Both the position numbers and the translations under genes were made by a program. DNA of 5,552 bases from Bifidobacterium breve (GTDB taxonomy: Bacteria > Bacteroidota > Bacteroidia > Cytophagales > UBA9547): the NCBI GenBank assembly GCA_943325655.2, contig CALPQG020000208.1, forward strand, positions 1 to 5,552, written 5' to 3'. Positions 1 through 4,614 of the stretch are shown here, piece by piece. The notes below the pieces were generated by a model. It searched no databases, was not told the origin of the DNA, and saw only the letters and a list, made by a program, of their open reading frames with translations. The number at the start of each line of letters is the position of its first letter. Within the stretch, counting starts at the first letter, position 1.

Positions 1-99
1 AAAAGCATCAATGAACCAAACAGGATTATCTTTATCAATTGGTTCTTCAAGGGAAGTGAAACTTGTTTGAAATCTATCTTTATGTGCTAAATAAGCCAT
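1..99 (-). CDS. IS1182-family-like transposase, N-terminal 33 residues (runs off the left edge)
   Basis: Reading the minus strand from the ATG at 99-97 gives an open 33-codon frame starting MAYLAHKDRF and continuing through SLEEPIDKDNPVWFIDAF. The pattern of a short basic or aromatic start followed by SLEE-I-x-x-(D/N)-x-P-V-x-F-I/V is how DDE transposases of the IS1182 family usually begin, just before their N-terminal DUF772-type domain. The catalytic domain is out of view. The gene reads away from the cassette array. Its roughly 100-bp AT-rich leader (100-200) contains, on the minus strand, CTAATTTTTG, a near-match to the Bacteroidota -7 element. The family call rests on only 33 residues and is moderately sure; that this is a transposase is more certain than which IS group it belongs to. 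Confidence 0.72.
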   Translation of the reverse strand, partial: MAYLAHKDRFQTSFTSLEEPIDKDNPVWFIDAF

Positions 100-200
100 T
101 ATTTTGTCATTGTTTACACTTTAAAAATACAAAAATTAGCTCTTTTTAGCAAGTATTATTTTGCTTATATTTGACAAATAAACGGCTAGTTTTTTCACAG
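1..200 (-). mobile_element. 5' end of an IS1182-like insertion sequence (partial)
   Basis: This stretch holds the start of a transposase gene on the minus strand plus about 100 bp of leader. The outer end is placed at about 200 because an attC-like right half (ACTGACGTTAGCA) begins at 201. The terminal inverted repeat cannot be confirmed because the other end of the element lies outside the window. The last 11 bases (190-200) recur inverted at 277-287, which may be chance. Confidence 0.5.
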
Positions 201-213
201 ACTGACGTTAGCA
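201..213 (+). other. Possible attC right-end remnant (R' box) cut by the IS
   Basis: ACTGACGTTAGCA resembles the right end of attC-4 (ACTGCAACGTTAGCA at 3309-3323) and that of attC-6 (CCACGTTAGCA). The right box GTTAGCA is at 207-213. The rest of the repeat, expected to the left, is absent and IS sequence stands there instead. It would mark the left boundary of the first cassette. With so few bases it could be coincidence, or an attI-like site. Confidence 0.45.
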
Positions 214-296
214 CCAATTATGAAAAACACTTTTATCGAAAAATTGTGATTTAATACATTTTTGCTTAAATTAGTTCTGTGAAAAAAGACAAAGAA

Positions 297-809
297 ATGG
301 GACTTGATTTTATAGTTGACAAACTAACTAATTCCATTGAAAATGTGATTACTGGCGACAGTTTTGCGACAGAAATTTCTGTACTTAATCACAATGAACT
401 CAAAGCAGTAAGTAAAAAAAATGGTTGGCTTTTCAATTGGAAAGAAGAGCTTTCAATTCCTGAAAGAGACATTTACAAATTAACAATCGTTAACAATCCA
501 AATGTAATTCAAGGACTTATAAGCTTAGAAGTGAAATCAGACCACGTTTATATGCATTTGGTTGAAAGTAATCCTTTTAACAAAGGGAATTCTAAAATGT
601 ATGCTGGTGTTCCAGGAAATCTTGTTGCCTTTGCTTGTAAACTTTCATTTCAACGAGGACATGATGGAAATGTAGCATTTGTTTCCAAATCTCAACTTGT
701 AGAGCATTATAAAAAAACTCTTGAAGCTTCTCATTATAAAGACAGATTTATGATTATTGAAACTAAAGCTGCGTTAAAACTTATTAACAAATATTTTAAA
801 AACCATTAA
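297..809 (+). CDS. GNAT-like (acetyltransferase-fold) protein of unknown function, first gene of a two-gene cassette
   Basis: The product is about 170 aa. The second half looks like an N-acetyltransferase fold: a strand-like VYMHLVESNPFN, then GVPGNLVAFACKLSFQRG in the place of the acetyl-CoA-binding loop and helix, then AFVSKSQLVEHYKKTLEA and a final MIIETKAALKLINKYF. The canonical Q/RxxGxG/A pyrophosphate loop is only approximated by AGVPGN, so acetyl-CoA binding is uncertain. No signal peptide or membrane segment is seen. I prefer the ATG at 297; an in-frame GTG at 279 would add six residues, and an in-frame TAA at 267-269 closes the frame upstream. The stop is followed one base later by the ATG of a 56-aa gene, so the two are surely cotranscribed. 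The pairing suggests a protein with a small partner, possibly toxin-antitoxin-like, but that is inference. Confidence 0.8.
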   Translation: MGLDFIVDKLTNSIENVITGDSFATEISVLNHNELKAVSKKNGWLFNWKEELSIPERDIYKLTIVNNPNVIQGLISLEVKSDHVYMHLVESNPFNKGNSKMYAGVPGNLVAFACKLSFQRGHDGNVAFVSKSQLVEHYKKTLEASHYKDRFMIIETKAALKLINKYFKNH

Positions 810-810
810 T

Positions 811-981
811 ATGAAAACGAAAAATGAAATTTTGGACGTAGATTTTATTGGTGAACAAACACCTTTAACTTTAGAGGACGAGAAAGCTCTAAGTGACTTT
901 TTTAGACTAAAAAAAGAAAACAATATTAAACAAAAACCTTCTTTTTATAAATCGACTAAGAAAAGTAAAAATACAGTCTAG
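811..981 (+). CDS. Small 56-aa partner protein, downstream of the GNAT-like gene
   Basis: An ATG one base after the upstream stop opens a 56-codon frame ending TAG at 979-981. The protein starts MKTKNEILDVDFIGEQTPLT, continues with an acidic then basic helix-forming stretch (LEDEKALSDFFRLKKENN), and ends in a lysine/serine-rich tail. The phrase DVDFIGxQxPLTxE(D/E)EKALSxFF resembles small conserved Bacteroidota proteins that I recall alongside such acetyltransferase-like genes, but I cannot name the family. It has no DNA-binding motif that I can see and no signal peptide. It lies within the same cassette, only 18 bp before attC-1. It may be an accessory, adaptor or antitoxin-like subunit of its neighbour. 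It is short, but its position, coding character and tight coupling make it credible. Confidence 0.75.
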   Translation: MKTKNEILDVDFIGEQTPLTLEDEKALSDFFRLKKENNIKQKPSFYKSTKKSKNTV

Positions 982-999
982 ATGAGATAAAATCCCTGG

Positions 1000-1128
1000 G
1001 CATAACATCAAACTTACTCACCATGCGGTTTGTGCTTCGTTGGACGGTTTGACGCTTTGATTTCAAACATTTTACTTTATATTTACTTCTGCGAACCCGC
1101 ATGATGCGCAAGTTTGTAAACGATAAAA
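1000..1128 (+). repeat. attC-1 (integron-type recombination site, right box degenerate)
   Basis: The left box is GCATAAC (1000-1006). The arms include CATGCGG on the left and CCGCATG on the right, and the central block is TTGGACGGTTTGACGCTTT. The 119 bp from 1004 to 1122 differ from attC-2 at only four positions. The sequence is intact up to the G at 1122, which precedes the integrase cut, and then reads ATAAAA instead of TTAGGC. The site is therefore probably impaired. Confidence 0.72.
1056..1085 (+). promoter_or_regulatory. Promoter-like pattern inside the attC-1 loop
   Basis: TTTG (1056-1059) is followed after 18 nt by TATATTTA (1078-1085). This is one base away from the Bacteroidota -33 TTTG / -7 TAnnTTTG arrangement. 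The same pattern occurs in attC-2 (1721-1750) and attC-3 (2197-2226), and with TTTA and a 19-nt spacer in attC-5 (4447-4477). Whether it is active is unknown. Confidence 0.3.
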
Positions 1129-1253
1129 ACCTTTATGAAAAGAATAAGGATAGTATGTGTCCAATGGATTGTCCAGAAATAATAGGGTGTGATAACAAAA
1201 CATATTGTAATGAATGCATAGCTGCAAGAAATGGTATAAAAATTAAAAACTAA
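1101..1253 (+). pseudogene. Cysteine-rich Kazal-like small protein, probably lacking its 5' end
   Basis: A frame open from the right arm of attC-1 to TAA at 1251-1253 encodes, in its last 32 codons (ATG at 1155), a C-rich segment: MCPMDCPEII, then GCDNKTYCNECIAARNG. The pattern C-P-x4-C-D-x-x-T-Y-x-N-x-C-x-A is the core of Kazal-type protease-inhibitor domains, seen in small Bacteroidota lipoproteins as CGCDGKTYxNxCxA. Here the upstream signal peptide is missing and the coding frame merges into attC-1 sequence. A start MKRIRI at 1135 lies in another frame that stops at 1180-1182, so a frameshift is also possible. The gene seems to have lost its beginning at the same place where attC-1 loses its right box. 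It lies 12 bp upstream of the lipoprotein gene. Function as an inhibitor is doubtful. Confidence 0.5.
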
Positions 1254-1265
1254 TCTTTAACAATT

Positions 1266-1658
1266 ATGAAACTAAGTATTATTCTTCTGACCGCAATAAC
1301 CTTATTCTCTTGCAACATGGAGAAAATTGCTCCAGACATTAAAATAAACTTTGTAAACGAAACTCAAAGAGACATTCAAAATGTATCAGTTAACGGAGTG
1401 AACTTGGGGACAATTAAAAATAGGAATGAAACGGGATTGATAAAGTTTGATAATTTTGGAACAGATACAGGAATGCCTGATTGCGACTTTATTTCAGTAT
1501 TTCAGAATGACACAATAAAAAGCACTTCTGAATTTTTCTGGTGTGGGACGGAAAAAACAGGATTAAAACCTGGCAACTACAAAATAATAGTCAAATTAGA
1601 TACAGTTCGGGTAGACTCCATAACTAACAAAAAATATTTTAGATTAGAATTCAAATAA
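1266..1658 (+). CDS. Small secreted lipoprotein of unknown function (130 aa)
   Basis: The N-terminus is a lipoprotein signal peptide: a single Lys, a hydrophobic run (LSIILLTAITLF), and a lipobox LFSC with the modified cysteine at residue 16. The mature protein of about 115 residues is predicted to be beta-rich (IKINFVNETQRDIQNVSVNG, then GNYKIIVKLD and YFRLEF). It has two further cysteines (73 and 93) that could form a disulfide. The first strands resemble immunoglobulin-like or carbohydrate-module beta sandwiches, but I do not recognise a family. The start is unambiguous. It shares a cassette with the Kazal-like remnant, whose stop is 12 bp upstream, and its own stop lies 7 bp before the left box of attC-2. 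It probably sits in the outer or inner membrane facing the periplasm. Confidence 0.8.
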   Translation: MKLSIILLTAITLFSCNMEKIAPDIKINFVNETQRDIQNVSVNGVNLGTIKNRNETGLIKFDNFGTDTGMPDCDFISVFQNDTIKSTSEFFWCGTEKTGLKPGNYKIIVKLDTVRVDSITNKKYFRLEFK

Positions 1659-1664
1659 AACTGC

Positions 1665-1793
1665 ACCCAACATCAAACTTACTCATCATGCGGTTTGTGC
1701 TTCGTTGGACAGTTTAACGCTTTGATTTCAAACAATTTACTTTATATTTACTTCTGCGAACCCGCATGATGCGCAAGTTTGTAAACGTTAGGC
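1665..1793 (+). repeat. attC-2 (integron-type recombination site)
   Basis: The left box ACCCAAC (1665-1671) fits RYYYAAC and the right box GTTAGGC (1787-1793) fits GTTRRRY. The arms and centre are nearly identical to attC-1 (four differences in 119 bp). The arms pair through CATGCGG / CCGCATG and flanking bases. The loop holds TTTG (1721-1724), 18 nt, TATATTTA (1743-1750). Confidence 0.8.
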
Positions 1794-2140
1794 AAAATTG
1801 TATAAACTAGCCACTCACAGTAGGAAGACAATAATTTGACAATTAACATGGTTGACATTGTCTGTAGTTTGACAATTAAAATTTGGTTGGACGTTTAGTT
1901 TGACGCTTAACTGTTTCGACAGTTTGACATTTTTTCGTTTGGACGACTAGACGCTGAAAAATGAAATTTGAGTGGACATTTAATATGAAAGTATAGTCGT
2001 TCGACTCTTAAACGTTTAACTCAGTTGACTATTTTCGCAGAATATTAAAACCCTGGCGTAGCTAATAGCTTTTTAGTAAAAGGATAGTTATAAGTTTTAT
2101 CGACTTTTGGACTTTGATGGACATGAAAGATAATAGATGC
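1794..2140 (+). other. Gene-less cassette with decayed attC-loop fragments
   Basis: About 350 bp between attC-2 and attC-3 hold no credible reading frame; the longest + strand ATG frames I checked are about 16 and 11 codons, and no long frame is apparent on the minus strand. The stretch is not random: TTGGACG...GTTTGACGCTT at 1887-1908 and TTTGGACGA..AGACGCT at 1938-1955 match the conserved central block of the attC sites (for example TTGGACGGTTTGACGCTT in attC-1), without recognisable arms. CCCTGGCGTAGCTAA near 2051 also resembles the lead-in to attC-1 (CCCTGGGCATAACA). It is probably the remains of one or more collapsed cassettes; a non-coding RNA cannot be excluded. Confidence 0.55.
1835..1879 (+). 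repeat. Pair of 12-bp direct repeats TTTGACAATTAA, 33 bp apart
   Basis: Exact copies lie at 1835-1846 and 1868-1879. Related TTTGAC words follow at 1899 and 1923, and TTGAC at 1854. The 33-bp start-to-start spacing is about three helical turns, so protein binding is conceivable, but AT-rich drift could also explain it. Confidence 0.5.
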
Positions 2141-2268
2141 AGGTAACACTGTGTTTAAGCAGCCTGCCCTTTTCGTCTCGGTGGACGATTTAACGCTTTG
2201 ATTTCAAGCTTAATCCATTATATTTACATCGGTGATGGGCAGGTTGCTCAAACACTGCAACGTTATGC
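2141..2268 (+). repeat. attC-3 (integron-type recombination site)
   Basis: The left box is AGGTAAC (2141-2147) and the right box GTTATGC (2262-2268). The inner arms pair through CCTGCCC (2163-2169) and GGGCAGG (2237-2243), extended outward by GTGTTTAAGCA against TGCTCAAACAC with mismatches. The centre is GGTGGACGATTTAACGCTTT, and the loop holds TTTG (2197-2200), 18 nt, TATATTTA (2219-2226). It precedes the mrr cassette. Confidence 0.78.
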
Positions 2269-2298
2269 GTCATTTTAAAAAACGACAACACAACATAA

Positions 2299-3180
2299 AT
2301 GGAAATACCAAAATTTGACGAGACATTTATCCCAATACTTGAAGTTCTTAAAAATGGCAATATTTTTAAGTCACGAGAACTTATTGAAGAAGTTAAATCA
2401 AAATTCTATGCTGGATTAAGTGAAGAACAACTCAAACAGGAAACAAAATCGGGTGACTTGCTCATAGACAATAGAATTGCATGGGGTAAATCATATCTTA
2501 AAAAAGGTGAATTTATCTCATTTCCTGAGAGAGGACATGTTCAGATTACAGAAAAAGGTAAAAATCATTCTGCTACTTTGTCTGTAAGAGATTTAGAAAA
2601 TGAAAGTTCACTGTTTGACTTTTATAAACAAGAAAAAGTAGTAAATTCAACTAGCAAGCAAACAATAGTTGACATTTCATCACCTCAAGACTTAATAGAT
2701 GAAGGTTTTAACCGAATTGAAACCGATGTTAAAAATGAACTTTTACTGAAATTAAAAAATATTGATCCATATTTTTTCGAAAAAGTTGTGCTTAGGTTAT
2801 TAAAGAAAATGGGGTATGGAGAATTTATAGAAACATCAAAATCTAATGACGGTGGTATAGACGGAATAATCAATGAAGATAAACTTGGACTTGACAAGAT
2901 CTATATGCAAGCTAAAAGATTTAACGAAGGAAAAGTTAGAGAAAAAGATATTAGAAATTTTATTGGTGCTATGAGTGGAGACACAAACAAAGGAGTGTTT
3001 GTAACAACATCTGAATTTGACCAAAAAGCAATTGAAAAAGCACGTTCAGCTCATCACAAAATAGTCTGTATAGACGGACAAAAGTTAGTTTCACTAATGC
3101 ACGAATTTAATGTTGGAATTCAAATAAAAACAACTTATGAAATTAAACAAATAGACGAAGACTTTTTTGATGAACAATAG
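2299..3180 (+). CDS. mrr: Mrr-family restriction endonuclease
   Basis: The 293-aa protein has the two-domain plan of Mrr (E. coli Mrr is about 304 aa). Residues 1-95 form an Mrr_N winged helix (IPILEVLKNG, SRELIEEVKSKF, then IAWGKSYLKKGEFISFPERGHVQIT). Residues 110-145 are a linker. Residues 148-275 form the Mrr-type PDDEXK nuclease: FFEKVVLRLLKKMGYG with Glu161, GGIDG with the catalytic Asp188, QAK (204-206) in the usual QxK form, and the strand KGVFVTTSEF. All catalytic residues seem present, so it should be active. Mrr enzymes cut methylated foreign DNA (type IV restriction) in the cytoplasm; no methyltransferase accompanies it, which fits. It is the sole gene of its cassette, starting 30 bp after attC-3's right box and ending 17 bp before attC-4. 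No clear promoter lies directly upstream. Confidence 0.93.
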   Translation: MEIPKFDETFIPILEVLKNGNIFKSRELIEEVKSKFYAGLSEEQLKQETKSGDLLIDNRIAWGKSYLKKGEFISFPERGHVQITEKGKNHSATLSVRDLENESSLFDFYKQEKVVNSTSKQTIVDISSPQDLIDEGFNRIETDVKNELLLKLKNIDPYFFEKVVLRLLKKMGYGEFIETSKSNDGGIDGIINEDKLGLDKIYMQAKRFNEGKVREKDIRNFIGAMSGDTNKGVFVTTSEFDQKAIEKARSAHHKIVCIDGQKLVSLMHEFNVGIQIKTTYEIKQIDEDFFDEQ

Positions 3181-3197
3181 AAATGAAAAAAACGAAC

Positions 3198-3323
3198 CGC
3201 TAACACTGTGCTTAATAAAGCATGCTCATCGCTTCGGTGGACGTTTAAACGTTTAATAATTAACTGAATACATTTAACTTGCATTTGGGAGAGCATGCTT
3301 GCTCAAACACTGCAACGTTAGCA
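3198..3323 (+). repeat. attC-4 (integron-type recombination site)
   Basis: The left box is CGCTAAC (3198-3204) and the right box GTTAGCA (3317-3323), complementary at six of seven positions. The inner arms AAGCATGCTC (3218-3227) and GAGCATGCTT (3291-3300) are a perfect 10-bp match. The outer arms GTGCTTAA / CTCAAACAC pair with mismatches. The centre is TCGGTGGACGTTTAAACG. It is the best-formed site in the window. Confidence 0.8.
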
Positions 3324-3372
3324 GTAATGGTAAAAATCCGATTCAAACAGATTATCACGACTGGAAAAAACA

Positions 3373-3380
3373 TAAATTTG
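3373..3380 (+). promoter_or_regulatory. Candidate Bacteroidota -7 element for the YhcG-type gene
   Basis: TAAATTTG is an exact match to TAnnTTTG, and ends 17 bp before the ATG at 3398. No clear TTTG/TTG -33 element is seen about 19 bp upstream, so the assignment is tentative. If correct, the transcript has a very short leader and the gene must start at 3398. Confidence 0.4.
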
Positions 3381-3397
3381 TAGCATATAGAAATAAA

Positions 3398-4381
3398 ATG
3401 GGAAAACAATTTACGGACATAATTCAACTTATTAAACAATCTCGGACTAGTGCGATTAAAGCCGTAAATGCTGAACTGATAAATCTTTACTGGAATATTG
3501 GAGAATATATCAGTAAGAAAATTGAAAATGCAGAATGGGGTGACTCCGTTGTGACTGAATTAGCAAAACACATACATAAAAATGAACCCGAAATCAAAGG
3601 GTTTTCTGACAAAAACATTTGGAGAATGAAGCAGTTTTATGAGAACTATAAGGATTTTCCAAAACTCTCAACACTGTTGAGAGAAATTAGTTGGTCTCAT
3701 AATTTAGCTATATTTTCGAGGTGCAAGACGACAGAGGAAAAGGAATTTTATTTAAAACTCTCTAAAAAAGAAAGTTACAGTTTTAGAGAACTTGACCGAC
3801 AAATTTCCGCCAGTCTTTTCGAGAGGACATTAATAGGCAACTCAAAACTCTTGAAAACAATTAAAGAAAGTTACCACGACTTAACAAATACTTTTAAAGA
3901 TAGTTATGTGTTTGAGTTTTTGAACTTAGCAGAGCCACATAGTGAAAACGATTTGCAACGTGGACTTGTAAGACAAATGAAAGATTTCATCCTCGAACTT
4001 GGAAAAGACTTTTTGTTTATTGGAGAAGAATACAAATTGCAAGTTGGGAACAGCGACTTTTTCATAGACTTGCTTTTCTATCATCGCGGGCTGCAATGCC
4101 TGGTGGCATTTGAACTCAAAGCCGATAAATTTAAACCTGAACATTTAGGACAACTAAATTTTTACTTGGAAGCCTTGGATAGAGATGTAAAGAAATTAAA
4201 TGAAAACCCAACTATAGGAATTCTGTTGTGCAAAGACAAAGACAGTGAGGTTGTTGAATACGCCCTAAGCAGAAGTCTTTCTCCTACTATGGTTTCAGAA
4301 TATAAAACACAACTGCCAGACAAAAAACTATTACAACAGAAATTGCACGAATTATTTGACAATGAAACAGATGAAAAATAA
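3398..4381 (+). CDS. yhcG: YhcG/DUF1016-family PDDEXK nuclease
   Basis: The 327-aa protein matches the YhcG (DUF1016) family. The N-terminal helical domain (about 5-165) carries family hallmarks: LINLYWNIGEYI (27-38), WGDSVVTELAKHI, GFSDKNIWRMKQFYENY and LSTLLREISWSHNLAI (90-105). The C-terminal PDDEXK nuclease (about 180-325) shows DFFIDLLFYHR with Asp224, then AFELK with Glu239 and Lys241, and QLNFYLEALD with Gln252; all are intact. Such proteins occur with restriction systems and phage-defence islands; the target is not established. The frame is open upstream to 3299 through the attC-4 right arm, but ATG 3398 is the natural start, since the earlier codons translate recombination-site DNA and a -7-like TAAATTTG lies at 3373-3380. 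It is the only gene of its cassette, and its stop lies 9 bp before the attC-5 left box. Confidence 0.93.
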   Translation: MGKQFTDIIQLIKQSRTSAIKAVNAELINLYWNIGEYISKKIENAEWGDSVVTELAKHIHKNEPEIKGFSDKNIWRMKQFYENYKDFPKLSTLLREISWSHNLAIFSRCKTTEEKEFYLKLSKKESYSFRELDRQISASLFERTLIGNSKLLKTIKESYHDLTNTFKDSYVFEFLNLAEPHSENDLQRGLVRQMKDFILELGKDFLFIGEEYKLQVGNSDFFIDLLFYHRGLQCLVAFELKADKFKPEHLGQLNFYLEALDRDVKKLNENPTIGILLCKDKDSEVVEYALSRSLSPTMVSEYKTQLPDKKLLQQKLHELFDNETDEK

Positions 4382-4390
4382 AACCACTAC

Positions 4391-4520
4391 TGGTAACATT
4401 GTGCTTAAGCATTCTGCCCTTCTCGCTTCGGTGGACGCTTCGACGCTTTAATTTCGAAGTTTTTTACTTTATATTTACTTCTGCGAACCCGCATGATGCG
4501 CAAGTTTGTAAACGTTAGGC
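4391..4520 (+). repeat. attC-5 (integron-type site with mismatched, apparently hybrid arms)
   Basis: The left box is TGGTAAC (4391-4397) and the right box GTTAGGC (4514-4520). The right 52 bp before the cut (4463-4514) are identical to those of attC-1 and attC-2. The left arm (GTGCTTAAGCATTCTGCCC, then CGGTGGACG) instead resembles attC-3 and attC-4. The arms pair only patchily as a result. The loop contains TATATTTA (4470-4477). Confidence 0.72.
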
Positions 4521-4557
4521 GTCAGCTTAAAAAAACAAAACTAATACCCCAAAACAG

Positions 4558-4575
4558 GTTTCCATTTTTAGAAAC
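4558..4575 (+). promoter_or_regulatory. Possible autoregulatory operator (GTTTC-N8-GAAAC) of the toxin-antitoxin unit
   Basis: GTTTC (4558-4562) and GAAAC (4571-4575) form an inverted repeat just upstream of the -7-like element at 4582. HigA-type antitoxins repress their own promoter through such palindromes. The repeat is short and AT-rich, so it is only a candidate. Confidence 0.28.
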
Positions 4576-4581
4576 TTTTCT

Positions 4582-4589
4582 TATCTTTG
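4582..4589 (+). promoter_or_regulatory. Candidate Bacteroidota -7 element for the toxin-antitoxin operon
   Basis: TATCTTTG fits TAnnTTTG exactly and lies 25 bp before the toxin ATG, a normal distance. The -33 element is weak: only GGTTTCC lies in the expected region. An own promoter is usual for toxin-antitoxin cassettes. Confidence 0.5.
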
Positions 4590-4614
4590 TATCGTTTAAC
4601 AATGAACTTATTAA

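Noticed and set aside
190..287. The 11-bp inverted pair TTTTTTCACAG / CTGTGAAAAAA as the two ends of a small mobile element.
   Set aside because: The enclosed 76 bp contain the attC-like box and the promoter region of the first gene, and A/T-rich 11-mers recur by chance.
1135..1182. A separate small gene starting MKRIRIV at 1135.
   Set aside because: It stops after 15 codons and overlaps the Kazal-like frame; it is noted only as a possible frameshifted start.
2685..2897. Minus-strand open frames inside mrr (2685-2897 and 2836-3024).
   Set aside because: They are antisense to a strongly conserved nuclease gene and have low-complexity Ser/Phe-rich translations typical of shadows.
3299..3397. 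The YhcG-type frame is open upstream into attC-4 and could start with TTG at 3299.
   Set aside because: The extra 33 codons translate the attC right arm and leader, do not resemble the family, and ATG 3398 directly precedes the conserved domain with a -7-like element just upstream.
3926..4362. Minus-strand open frames within the YhcG-type gene.
   Set aside because: They oppose the PDDEXK motifs of the real gene and show no domain or start signals.
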